The notes under the pieces were generated by a model. That model worked only from the letters and a program-made list of their open reading frames with translations, was not told the DNA's origin and did not search any database. From positions 1 to 60,591 of the forward strand of contig JBIKKP010000003.1 of NCBI GenBank assembly GCA_044360285.1: a DNA stretch of 60,591 nt. The letters are read 5' to 3'. The position numbers and the translations under genes were made by a program. Below, piece by piece: positions 44,743 to 53,681 of the stretch (its first letter is position 1; the number at the start of each line of letters is the position of its first letter). This DNA comes from UBA2645 sp044360285 (GTDB lineage Bacteria; Pseudomonadota; Alphaproteobacteria; Rickettsiales; UBA1997).

Positions 44743-46914
44743 ATGGCAACAAAAACTTTTCGATACGCTGCGATAGCTTTACAGGTTCTAGAAAAAATCC
44801 TTGGTTCAAAATTTTCTGTCACCGGCATTGAAAAGCTTCCGCGGCAGCCAATCATGTTTGTTGCCAATCACTTCACCCGCGCTGAAACTTTTTTCGTTCC
44901 TTATCTAATTTTTAAAAATACTGGCCGCCAAGTCAGATGTTTAGCTGATGCCAGCCTTTATCACGGCGGACTTGGAAAGTTTTTGGAATCTGCTGGCACA
45001 ATTTCTACACGTCACAAAAATCGCGACAACATCATTTTATCTGACCTAATCACCGGCCAATATGATTGGATGATTTATCCCGAAGGCAGCATGCTTAAAA
45101 GTAAAGAAGTAAGCAACGAACGTGGTTTTGTAAATTTTACACCAGGTCGCGTTGGACCTGTGCGCACAGGCTCTGCGGTTTTGGCGCTGAAGTCACAACT
45201 TTATCGTGGTGATATTGTTGAGGCGTTTGACAAAGAAGATACTGCTGTTTTGAAAAGTTTTGAAAATGAGTTTGGTGTTTCTTACCAGAATTATTTTCGT
45301 GATATCGCAACGCAGATTGTGCCGTTAAACATCACTTACTACCCACTGCGGCCCGGTGAAAATAATATCCAAAAATTGGCGCAACGCTTCATAAAAAAAA
45401 TGCCGCGCCAACTTTCAGAAGAGTTGGAAATTGAAGGAAATTTGTTGCTTGGCGCAGAAATTAATTTGCATTTCGGTGATCCAATTGACCTGGCGCAATA
45501 TGTCAAAAAGCAGCGCGCCATGGTTTATCAAATTCCCATCATCAAGTACGAGACCAAGGTGAACCTGCTTCTGCGCTATTTGAAATCGCGTCTAACTAAT
45601 GAATTCATGGAAAAAATTTACTTCGATATGCAGGTGAATTTCGACCATATTTTTGCTGCGGCACTGAAAAGTTTTGTTGAAAATGAAGTGTCAATTTCTC
45701 GCTTAAAAAGAGTAATTTATCTTTCTGGCGTAAGTATTGCCCAGCAAGGAAAATACAGGACTCATCCCAGCATTTATGAAGATAATTTGGTGAAGATTTT
45801 TAATGATGAAGCGCATGCAGAATTTGACAGCGTTTTTGATTTGGCTAAAAAACAAAATCTGATTAAGCAAATTTCCAATGAAGAAATTTCTATCAACAAA
45901 GACGCTTTTGAAAAAAGATACGATTTCCACGAAATCAGGCGCGAGAACAGTTTGCAGGTGATTGTTAACGAATTCACTTTGCTTGAAGTTGCAAATGATA
46001 TCGTCAAAAGAAATGCAAAAACTTCTGACGAAACTTTGTGCAAAAAAGTTTTTAAGCACATTTACAACAAAGATTTAGAAAAATTTTCTAGCGATTATGA
46101 GATTTTTTTCGACAAAAAATTTTCTAAAGAAAAATCGGTTGGAAGTCCGTTCTTCCTCGATGTATTGCAGGAAAAAAATCCACAAAAAATCGGCATCTTA
46201 ATTTCTCACGGCTACAAAGCAGCGCCAAAAGAAATTGAAGCGCTGGCAAGATATTTGAATGATTTGGGTTTTGTGGTCTATGCAACAAGACTACGTGGAC
46301 ATGGCACGGCGCCACATGATTTGCGTGACACTACGTGGCAAGATTGGTATGAAAGTATGCAGCGTGGCTATAGTGCGCTTCGCAACATTTGTTCAAAAAT
46401 TATCATTGTGGGATTTTCAACCGGCGGGCTTTTAGCTTTGCTTTCTGGCGCAAGAAAAAATGGAAAAAATCTTGAAGCAATCGTCTCAATTAATGCAGCG
46501 CTGAAACTTGTTGATATAAAGGCTAGCATGGTTCCAGGCATTAATATGTGGAACGAAATGTTGGAAAAATTCCGCATTGAAAAAGGCCGTTTTGAATATG
46601 TTGATGACAAGCCAGAAAATCCTCAAATCAACTACAGCCGCAATTACATTCGTTCGGTAAATCAGTTAGAAAAATTGATGGATATTTGCGCAACTAACCT
46701 GAAAAAAATTTCACAAAAAACCTTATTGATCCAGGCAAATCAAGACCCGGTGGTTAATCCAGAAAGTGCAAAAATTATTCATGAAAAAATTTCAGCGAAA
46801 GAAAAATTCTTAGTTGAGATGGATTTCTCTAATCACTGCATTGTCAATGGACCAAGGAAAGAAGAGGTTTTTGTGGTGATCAAAGATTTCTTCTCGAAGT
46901 TAAAAATATTGTAA
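44743..46914 (+). CDS. Fused PlsC-like acyltransferase and alpha/beta hydrolase
   Basis: This 723-residue two-domain protein starts with an acyltransferase domain: the HX4D-type box reads NHFTRAE (His43, Glu48 instead of Asp) and the second box is YPEGSML near 110. After a linker-like middle (~250-470), an alpha/beta hydrolase domain has ISHGYKA (oxyanion loop, ~487), nucleophile GFSTGG (~556), Asp in NQDPVVNP (~666) and His in SNHCIV (~697), the serine hydrolase triad. It may remodel phospholipids by deacylation and reacylation. It follows purL part two by 6 bases. Confidence 0.85.
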   Translation: MATKTFRYAAIALQVLEKILGSKFSVTGIEKLPRQPIMFVANHFTRAETFFVPYLIFKNTGRQVRCLADASLYHGGLGKFLESAGTISTRHKNRDNIILSDLITGQYDWMIYPEGSMLKSKEVSNERGFVNFTPGRVGPVRTGSAVLALKSQLYRGDIVEAFDKEDTAVLKSFENEFGVSYQNYFRDIATQIVPLNITYYPLRPGENNIQKLAQRFIKKMPRQLSEELEIEGNLLLGAEINLHFGDPIDLAQYVKKQRAMVYQIPIIKYETKVNLLLRYLKSRLTNEFMEKIYFDMQVNFDHIFAAALKSFVENEVSISRLKRVIYLSGVSIAQQGKYRTHPSIYEDNLVKIFNDEAHAEFDSVFDLAKKQNLIKQISNEEISINKDAFEKRYDFHEIRRENSLQVIVNEFTLLEVANDIVKRNAKTSDETLCKKVFKHIYNKDLEKFSSDYEIFFDKKFSKEKSVGSPFFLDVLQEKNPQKIGILISHGYKAAPKEIEALARYLNDLGFVVYATRLRGHGTAPHDLRDTTWQDWYESMQRGYSALRNICSKIIIVGFSTGGLLALLSGARKNGKNLEAIVSINAALKLVDIKASMVPGINMWNEMLEKFRIEKGRFEYVDDKPENPQINYSRNYIRSVNQLEKLMDICATNLKKISQKTLLIQANQDPVVNPESAKIIHEKISAKEKFLVEMDFSNHCIVNGPRKEEVFVVIKDFFSKLKIL

Positions 46915-46958
46915 TTTACGTTTGCTGAACTTCGAAATTTTTTAAAATTTTTCCTCAA

Positions 46959-49811
46959 ATGAAATCAAAGCCAGTAAGAAAGCCAGAGGTTGAGCAGGAA
47001 GATGATGATGAGATAGAAGTTGCCGCAAGTGGCCCTGGCATTGCTTCGGGCAAGAAAAGCAAAATGGCGATCATTTTGTTTTCTTCCGTCTTTGCGACAT
47101 TGGTGATCTATTTCTTTTTCTTCAAAGATCAGCCAAAAACAGTTGAAACCCTTGATGCTGTTGAAGCACCGCAAGCTGCTGCGCCAATTGCTGGAAGCGA
47201 TAGATCTCCATTTGAAATTGATCTTTCAAAAGACGAATCGCAGCAAGAAGAAAAATATGATAATCTTGATGCGCCGCAAGAGCCAGCAGTTCCATCTCTT
47301 CCAGATTTACCAAAAGATGAATCAGCAGCATTTGACAAACCTGCTGCAACTGCGGAAGTTCCAGCTTCAGATGTTGTTGCTGATGATGTAAATCCAGCGC
47401 TTGTTGCCATGGCGCAGAATGATTTGCAAAATCAAATCCTTCAAATGCAGCAGCAAATAGACACAATGCAGCAGCAGATGGCCAATGCATTTGAAGCAAA
47501 TCAAACCCCAGCTTCTCAGAAAGCGGAATTTCAACAAAAAATTATTGATTTAGAGAAGCGCATATCCGCTTTGGCCGGACAAGGAACTGTTGCGCCAGAG
47601 AAGCAAAAACTTTTGCAAGAGCAGACCGAAAAGTTGCAGCAAGATGTAGCTGATTTGGCAAAAAGAGACGATATTCCGGCGCGGCAAAAACAGCAGATGA
47701 TTCAGCAAACTGATCAGTTTCAACAAAGAATTTCCGATGCTCTTGAACAAACAAAACTCACTTTTGATGAGAAGTCGCTGCTAAAAAAAGAGGCGGATAA
47801 AATTGGCAATAAAGTTCGTGAGATACGCACGCAAACACAGGTTCCAGAGTTGCAATATCAAATTAAGCAATTTGATCAAAAAATCGAAGAAATTTCGTCA
47901 GGAAAAGGTGTTCCAATAGCACAGCGCAGAGCTTTGAAATCAAATGTCTCTGGCTTTCAAGACCAGGTTTTAGAAGTTGCCACAAGTGACAAAACCCTGC
48001 CAGAGCAAAAGCAAAGAATTATCAGCGATTTTGAGGATTTTAAGCGCAGCATAAACAATGATATCGATCAAACTAAATTGAGTCTCGATGACAAAAACTT
48101 ACTCAAAAAAGAAGTCGAAAAAATTGGCAAAAAGGCAAATTCAATAAATAGCTCGTCGCAACTTCCTGATCTGCAATATCAGATAAAGCAACTTGATCAA
48201 AAGATTGACGAAGTTGTACAAAAAAATGATCTGCCGCAGATGCAAAAAAGATCGCTGCAACAGCCAGTGGTGAAGTTGCAAGACTCGGTTAAATCAGTAT
48301 CAAAAGATAAAAAAGTTCCAGCTAAGCAAAAAGATGATTTGCGTTATCGTTTTGATGCTTTTGAGAAAAAAGTTAACGAAGTTCTCGACGGCAATAAGCT
48401 TTCCGCTGAGCAAAAACGCCCTTTTAAGCAAGAAGTAAAAACTCTACAAGAGAAGGTGCGTAATGTTTCAAATCCAAATGAAATTGTTGAGTTGCGTGAG
48501 CAGATAAAAAATGTCGAAGAAAGAATTGCGAAACTTTCTGAGATAAAACAAGTCTCACCAATTCAACGTAACGCTTTGCAAAAGCAGGTAGAAGAGCTCG
48601 ATAAAAAAGCTGGCGAGATTGCTGGTTTGGCTGGCGCAACTGTTTTGCCTAAAGATCAGCAGCAAAAATTGGATCAGCAGGTTCAAGACCTTTCCAAGCA
48701 AGTTGCTAGCCTATCTAGCCAAAACCAAATTCCGCAGCTGCAGCAGCAAATCAAAAAACTTGATACGCAAATTTCTTCTTTGTCGAAATCAAAGCAGTTG
48801 CCACAAGATCAAACTTCGCAGCTGCAAAGTCAGATACAGGAACTTTCCAAACAAGTAGCGTCGCTTTCTAAACAAGATCAAGTGCCGTTGCTGCGTGAGG
48901 AAATAAAACAAATGCAAGCGCAAGTGGACCTTTTTGCCAAAGGTGGAAATGCAGCATTGCAACCAATAATTATTCAACAAGGAGGGTCTCCAGCGCAGGT
49001 CGCTTTGCCATCCCCAACTGATCTGCCAAAGAAAGAATTAAATCCACGTTATGCGCCAATTGTTGTTTTCTCTGGGGCGGGGAGTGCTCCAGCTCTTGGT
49101 GTTGGTTATGATAAAAATATCGTCAAACTTAAAGATGATCCATTCAGCAAATTACAAAGAACTGAACCTGGTGTTGTGGCAACTTATATTGCTGATCGCG
49201 CTCACACAATTGCACAGGGAAAAATTTTGACAGCGGTGCTTGAAACGGCAATCGATACGCAAGTTCCAGGATTGGTTCGTGCTATTGTCAGTCGCGATGT
49301 TTATGCGGAAGCGGGTAATGATGTTTTGATTCCGCGCGGCTCACGTTTATTTGGCGCTTATTCAAGCGAAATTACTCGTGGTCAGGGTCGTGTGCAAATT
49401 GGCTGGAGGCGTTTGATTCGACCAGACGGCGTTGATTTGGCAATCAGCTTTATTGCCGCTGACCAATTCGGTAGGTCGGGAATTTATGGCGATGTCGATA
49501 ATAAATATGACGTGGTTATTGCTAACTCGCTTCTCACGAGTTTGCTTACCATTGGTGGTGTTGCGGCAGCGCAGGCTTTAATTGGAGATAGTGCAACAAC
49601 GACAACAACAAATCCAACGCAAGGCAGCGTGACAACAACTGGCAATGCAACTAACCAGGCGCTTTATGATGTAAGTAAAACAATTATGGGCACAGCGAAT
49701 CAAATTATTGGAAATTCATTAAATGCGAATCCAGTTATTCGTGTTCCGCAAGGCACAAGAATTGCAGTAATCGTCAATTCTGATATCGTCATTCCTTCGA
49801 TGAGAAGGTAA
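46959..49811 (+). CDS. virB10: Type IV secretion protein VirB10 with extended coiled-coil arm
   Basis: VirB10 spans the periplasm and joins inner and outer membrane parts of the secretion channel. A membrane helix is at about residues 38-54, then an Ala/Pro/Asp-rich stretch, a long Gln/Lys coiled coil (~153-660) and the conserved beta-barrel domain (~755-950) with IPRGSRLFGAYSSE, GRVQIGWRRLIRPDG and RVPQGTRIAVIV. Usual VirB10 proteins are about 400-480 residues, so this one carries an extra ~500-residue arm. virB11 and other vir genes are not next to it. Confidence 0.9.
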   Translation: MKSKPVRKPEVEQEDDDEIEVAASGPGIASGKKSKMAIILFSSVFATLVIYFFFFKDQPKTVETLDAVEAPQAAAPIAGSDRSPFEIDLSKDESQQEEKYDNLDAPQEPAVPSLPDLPKDESAAFDKPAATAEVPASDVVADDVNPALVAMAQNDLQNQILQMQQQIDTMQQQMANAFEANQTPASQKAEFQQKIIDLEKRISALAGQGTVAPEKQKLLQEQTEKLQQDVADLAKRDDIPARQKQQMIQQTDQFQQRISDALEQTKLTFDEKSLLKKEADKIGNKVREIRTQTQVPELQYQIKQFDQKIEEISSGKGVPIAQRRALKSNVSGFQDQVLEVATSDKTLPEQKQRIISDFEDFKRSINNDIDQTKLSLDDKNLLKKEVEKIGKKANSINSSSQLPDLQYQIKQLDQKIDEVVQKNDLPQMQKRSLQQPVVKLQDSVKSVSKDKKVPAKQKDDLRYRFDAFEKKVNEVLDGNKLSAEQKRPFKQEVKTLQEKVRNVSNPNEIVELREQIKNVEERIAKLSEIKQVSPIQRNALQKQVEELDKKAGEIAGLAGATVLPKDQQQKLDQQVQDLSKQVASLSSQNQIPQLQQQIKKLDTQISSLSKSKQLPQDQTSQLQSQIQELSKQVASLSKQDQVPLLREEIKQMQAQVDLFAKGGNAALQPIIIQQGGSPAQVALPSPTDLPKKELNPRYAPIVVFSGAGSAPALGVGYDKNIVKLKDDPFSKLQRTEPGVVATYIADRAHTIAQGKILTAVLETAIDTQVPGLVRAIVSRDVYAEAGNDVLIPRGSRLFGAYSSEITRGQGRVQIGWRRLIRPDGVDLAISFIAADQFGRSGIYGDVDNKYDVVIANSLLTSLLTIGGVAAAQALIGDSATTTTTNPTQGSVTTTGNATNQALYDVSKTIMGTANQIIGNSLNANPVIRVPQGTRIAVIVNSDIVIPSMRR
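47841..48482 (+). repeat. Two 107-residue tandem repeats in VirB10 arm
   Basis: Residues 295-401 and 402-508 are each 107 long and align without gaps, beginning VPELQYQIKQ and LPDLQYQIKQ. Each splits into four units of about 27 residues starting with a hydrophobic residue and often Pro. Similar but shorter units precede and follow. The DNA has diverged, so the duplication is old. Confidence 0.85.
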
Positions 49812-49822
49812 TTTTCTGGTCA

Positions 49823-50656
49823 ATGAGCAAAAAACTAATCAATCTGCATTTAATTTCTGACTCAACGGGCGAAACATTAAGCTCGGTTGCGCGTGCAGTT
49901 CTGTCGCAATTTGAGGGTGTGGAATCGAGCGATTTTATCTGGCCGCTAATTCGAACTAAGCCGCAGCTTGATCGCGTGATGGAATCAATTTCGCAAAATC
50001 CCGGCATTGTTATGTATACAATTTTGCATGACGAATTGATCGATGAGTTGCGCCGCAAATGTTATGAAATCAAGGTTCCCTGTATTCCTGTTTTGTCGCA
50101 TATTATTGGCGAATTCTCGAGTTATCTTGGTATGACAATTAGCAGTACTATCGGCCGGCAACATTTACTCGATAACCAGTATTTTTCGCGCGTTGATGCA
50201 ATCAGCTACACAATCAATCATGATGACGGCCAAGCGACGTGGGATCTTTATGAAGCTGACATCGTAATTGTTGGTGTTTCGCGCACTTCAAAATCTCCAA
50301 CTTCTGTCTATCTTTCTTGCCGCGGCTTTAAGACCGCAAATGTGCCATTTGTCTCACTTGAGACCATTCCCGAGTCGCTTTATGAAATTAAAAAACCACT
50401 GATTGTTGGTTTGACAATTAATCCAGAAAAATTGGTGCAAATAAGGCAGACGCGCTTAGCTTCAATTGGTCAAGAAACAGGTACAGATTACATCGATGTT
50501 GAATCGGTAAAAAACGAAATTGCCGAATCGCGTAAACTTTTCGCGAAGCTTGGCTGTCCGGTCCTTGACGTCACTAAAAGGTCAGTTGAAGAAACGGCGG
50601 CTAAAATAATTCAGCTGCTGCAAGAAAAACGAATCAAAGAAAAACAAAATCAGTAA
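49823..50656 (+). CDS. PEP synthase/PPDK regulatory protein (DUF299 kinase-phosphorylase)
   Basis: The 277-residue protein matches the family that phosphorylates and dephosphorylates PEP synthase or pyruvate phosphate dikinase, controlling gluconeogenic flux. The P-loop-like GVSRTSKSPTS near residue 152 and the N-terminal SDSTGETLSSVARA are conserved family blocks. Whether the partner is PpsA or PpdK cannot be told here, so no gene symbol is given. It begins 11 bases after virB10 and is followed by the response regulator at 3 bases. Confidence 0.92.
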   Translation: MSKKLINLHLISDSTGETLSSVARAVLSQFEGVESSDFIWPLIRTKPQLDRVMESISQNPGIVMYTILHDELIDELRRKCYEIKVPCIPVLSHIIGEFSSYLGMTISSTIGRQHLLDNQYFSRVDAISYTINHDDGQATWDLYEADIVIVGVSRTSKSPTSVYLSCRGFKTANVPFVSLETIPESLYEIKKPLIVGLTINPEKLVQIRQTRLASIGQETGTDYIDVESVKNEIAESRKLFAKLGCPVLDVTKRSVEETAAKIIQLLQEKRIKEKQNQ

Positions 50657-50659
50657 AAA

Positions 50660-52117
50660 ATGGTTAAGCGTACAATCCTGATTGTTGATGATGAGTTAAC
50701 GCAATGTAAGGTACTTAGTAAGTTCATTGAAAAGCTTGAGCACAATTACCTTATCATGCGTAGCGGCATGGAAGTGGTCGATTTCTTTATGAATAAAAAA
50801 GTCATCAGCGGCATTTCTTGTCATGATGTTGATGTGATGTTGCTCGATCTTTCGATGCCAGATCTTGACGGACTTACCGTATTAAAGCAGATTGCGCCAA
50901 TCAAGGGCGACTTACAAGTTGTAGTGCTTACAGCAAATAAAGATGTGAACTTAGCCATCACCGCAATCAACTATGGTGCAATTGATTACATCGTCAAAGG
51001 CGATCGCGACATCTTTGCGCGCGTGACGGCTTCAATCAATAACGCTGTCGAAAAGAAAAATCTCAAATATCAAATTTCGCACCTTGCGCGTAAGGGCAAA
51101 GACCAAGTCGCTTTTTCTGATGTCATTGGACAAAGCGAGGCGATTTCTGCTGTTGTGCGTTTGGCCAAAAAAGCCGTAAATTCGACCATTCCAATTCTAG
51201 TTGAGGGTCCGGCTGGTTCTGGAAAAGAGTTGCTTGCCCGTGCCATTCATGGTTCCAGTCCAAGGTCGGGAAAGCCTTTTGTGATGATTGAATGCGATTT
51301 GCTGCGCAGTACCAACGCCGAAGAAGAGCTTTTTGGTTCTGATAAACTTTCACCAGATGGTACAACTAAAAATATCGGCAAGCTGCGCGAGGCAAATAAC
51401 GGCACCATTTTCTTCGAAAAAATCGACACACTTCGAACCGATCTGCAAGTGAAGCTTTTGCGTTTTATGCAGGAAGGCGAATTCACACCGGTTGCTGGTA
51501 AATTGCCGATTCGTGTCAATGTTCGGGTAATTTGCTCAACAACACGCAGCCTAGAAAAACTCGTTGAAGCCAAAAAATTCCGCGAAGATTTACGCTACCG
51601 CATTTCCGCTTTCACCATCGCCATTCCACCACTCAAGGATCGTGGTGAAGATGATATCAAAATTCTTACCGAAAGTTTTTATCGCGATTTTGCCATCAAC
51701 GAAAATAAAAAAATCAAAGGCATTAGCTCGGATGCACTCTACTTGCTCTACAATTACGATTGGGAAGACAACGTACGCCAACTCAAAAACGCAATTTTTC
51801 GCGCTGTTGTGCTTTGTGATGGCGACACGCTTAAGCCAGAACATTTTCCGCAGCTCTTAAACAAAGAAAATAACAGCCTCACTAAAGCAAAATTCGCCAT
51901 CAAAAAAAGTTCGGAAATCAACAGCGAGCTTATCGATATTTTTGATGATGAAGGTCGCTGCAAAACTATCGAAGTTATTGAAGAAGAAATTATTCGCAGG
52001 CTTGTTGACATCCACAACGGCAACTTATCAGAAGTGGCTAAGCAGCTTGATATTGGTCGCTCGACGATCTATCGCAAATTGAAAATTTTGAACGAAAATT
52101 ATGACGAGAAAAATTAG
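50660..52117 (+). CDS. NtrC/NtrX-type response regulator with degenerate sigma-54 motor
   Basis: The 485-residue protein has a receiver domain (phospho-Asp in LLDLSMPD near 62), an AAA+ domain and a Fis-type HTH (GNLSEVAKQLDIGRSTIYRKL). Walker A EGPAGSGKE and the arginine-finger REDLRYRI remain, but the GAFTGA loop that contacts sigma-54 is replaced by KLSPDGTTKN, and Walker B reads TIFFEKID instead of TLFLDEI. So it should bind DNA but probably cannot drive sigma-54 open-complex formation. No sensor kinase is adjacent. The galU start overlaps its end by 17 bases. Confidence 0.88.
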   Translation: MVKRTILIVDDELTQCKVLSKFIEKLEHNYLIMRSGMEVVDFFMNKKVISGISCHDVDVMLLDLSMPDLDGLTVLKQIAPIKGDLQVVVLTANKDVNLAITAINYGAIDYIVKGDRDIFARVTASINNAVEKKNLKYQISHLARKGKDQVAFSDVIGQSEAISAVVRLAKKAVNSTIPILVEGPAGSGKELLARAIHGSSPRSGKPFVMIECDLLRSTNAEEELFGSDKLSPDGTTKNIGKLREANNGTIFFEKIDTLRTDLQVKLLRFMQEGEFTPVAGKLPIRVNVRVICSTTRSLEKLVEAKKFREDLRYRISAFTIAIPPLKDRGEDDIKILTESFYRDFAINENKKIKGISSDALYLLYNYDWEDNVRQLKNAIFRAVVLCDGDTLKPEHFPQLLNKENNSLTKAKFAIKKSSEINSELIDIFDDEGRCKTIEVIEEEIIRRLVDIHNGNLSEVAKQLDIGRSTIYRKLKILNENYDEKN

Positions 52118-52982
52118 GACCGCCGTTTTTCCAGTTGGTGGATTAGGAACCCGCTTTTTGCCGGCAACCAAGTCGATGCCAAAAGAAATGCTGCCCATCG
52201 CCAATAAGCCAATCATCCAATACGCCTACGAAGAAGCAAAAGCTGCTGGAATTGAGAAATTTATTTTTGTCACCGGTCGCAACAAAAACGCCATCAACAA
52301 TCACTTCGATCACGCTTACGAACTTGAGTCAACTCTTGATGAAAAAAATAAATCAAACGAGCTCGACCAAGTAATGTCTTGGATGCCGCAAGCTGGCCAG
52401 ATTGCTTTCGTGCGCCAACAAAAACCTCTGGGTCTTGGTCATGCAATTTGGTGTGCGCGTAATTTTATTGCCAGCGACGAGCCTTTTGTGGTGATTCTTG
52501 CCGATGAAATGATGATGCAAAGCCAGGGCAGAAAAAGAAATTTTTTGGGCGAAATGATCGATTTTTATTATCGCCATGAAGAGCTTTCCAGCGTTGTTGC
52601 CGTAGGCGAAATTGACATCAAAGACTCAACAAAATATGGAATAATTAAAACTGATGGCAGCAAAAGAATTACTGACATGGTTGAAAAACCAAAGTCAGAA
52701 GTTGCGCCATCAAATCTTGCAATCACTGGTCGCTACATACTTCAGCCAGAAATTTTTGAATATCTTTCTAAGTTTGAAATTGGTTCTGGCGGCGAAATTC
52801 AATTAACTGACGCCATGAAAGCGATGTGTAAAAATCATCCTTTTTATTATCGCATTATTGACGAAATGAGATTTGATTGTGGCAACGTGCTTGGCTATCT
52901 TGAAGCCAATATCGCCTTCGCTTTGGCTAATGAAAAAATTACGCAAGACGTCAAAGAGCTAATCAAAAAATACATTAAATAA
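52101..52982 (+). CDS. galU: UTP-glucose-1-phosphate uridylyltransferase
   Basis: GalU makes UDP-glucose for LPS and glycan synthesis. The nucleotidyl transferase signature GGLGTRFLPATKSMPKEMLP is at residues 13-32, with GLGHAIWCAR near 113 and VEKP for sugar binding near 195. The 293-residue length is standard. It overlaps the regulator's end by 17 bases and its TAA overlaps the next ATG by one base, so the cluster is probably one transcript. Confidence 0.96.
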   Translation: MTRKIRTAVFPVGGLGTRFLPATKSMPKEMLPIANKPIIQYAYEEAKAAGIEKFIFVTGRNKNAINNHFDHAYELESTLDEKNKSNELDQVMSWMPQAGQIAFVRQQKPLGLGHAIWCARNFIASDEPFVVILADEMMMQSQGRKRNFLGEMIDFYYRHEELSSVVAVGEIDIKDSTKYGIIKTDGSKRITDMVEKPKSEVAPSNLAITGRYILQPEIFEYLSKFEIGSGGEIQLTDAMKAMCKNHPFYYRIIDEMRFDCGNVLGYLEANIAFALANEKITQDVKELIKKYIK

Positions 52983-53629
52983 TGGCAAGAAATGTCGTAC
53001 CACCAAGATCAGGCACGCTAAGAAGATTTTTTTCTTGGAAAGGAATTGGCGACACCTGGAAGCAAGCCGGAGATATTGCCAGCTACGGCGGCACTAGCTC
53101 AATCTTGTGGCCGCTATATGGAGTATTTAATGCCTCTGCCGCCCTTGTTTATGGCACGGTGACAACTGCAACACAGCTTCTTGGTATAACAGCTGCTGGC
53201 GTTTATAATGGCGTCAAAACTATTGTTGAAGGAAGAGGTAAGCAAAAAGTTGCGCCAAAACTTGCGGCGGGAGTGATCAGAAGAGAAGTTTTAGATGCCG
53301 AAGTTGAGGTGGTGATGAGGGATGAAAGAGGAAAAATGACGAAAGTTATAGATCTGAACACCGGAGTGCAGAGAGATATAACCGGTGCCGATAGAGCAAA
53401 TGAATTAGGTAGAGATGCAAAGGCAGGGTCTAGGGGTGGTAATGAAAACACCTCATCTCCCAAGGGTTTGTGGAATCGTTTACGCGGATCGCAAGAAGCA
53501 GAAGTAGGCGTGACCATGAAACAAGCGAATCCTTCACCGAGTCCCCAGCCAACTTCTTGCGCACAATTCATCAGGAGACTTTTCCACGGACGACAAGATG
53601 ATGTCCGCGGACAAGGCGCTGGTCGCTAA
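52982..53629 (+). CDS. Unknown protein with hydrophobic region and basic C-terminus
   Basis: This 215-residue protein is of no recognised family. Residues ~35-75 hold hydrophobic stretches (LWPLYGVFNASAALVYG, LLGITAAGVYNGV) that could span a membrane. The rest is charged, with a Pro/Ser/Gln-rich part and an Arg-rich C-terminus (RRLFHGRQDDVRGQGAGR). The start overlaps the galU stop by one base (TAATG) and fabD follows after 52 bases. The N-terminus (MARNVVPPR) is reminiscent of the 761-residue protein at 8706. A secreted or membrane protein is possible, nothing more. Confidence 0.7.
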   Translation: MARNVVPPRSGTLRRFFSWKGIGDTWKQAGDIASYGGTSSILWPLYGVFNASAALVYGTVTTATQLLGITAAGVYNGVKTIVEGRGKQKVAPKLAAGVIRREVLDAEVEVVMRDERGKMTKVIDLNTGVQRDITGADRANELGRDAKAGSRGGNENTSSPKGLWNRLRGSQEAEVGVTMKQANPSPSPQPTSCAQFIRRLFHGRQDDVRGQGAGR

Positions 53630-53681
53630 TCTACACTCTTTCAAAAAACCACAGTCCAATCAACTAAAAATCTCAAAAATC

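Noticed and set aside
53598..53681. Upstream extension of the fabD frame
   Set aside because: The extra 28 residues overlap the preceding gene's end and are unlike the FabD N-terminus; the ATG at 53682 fits the family.
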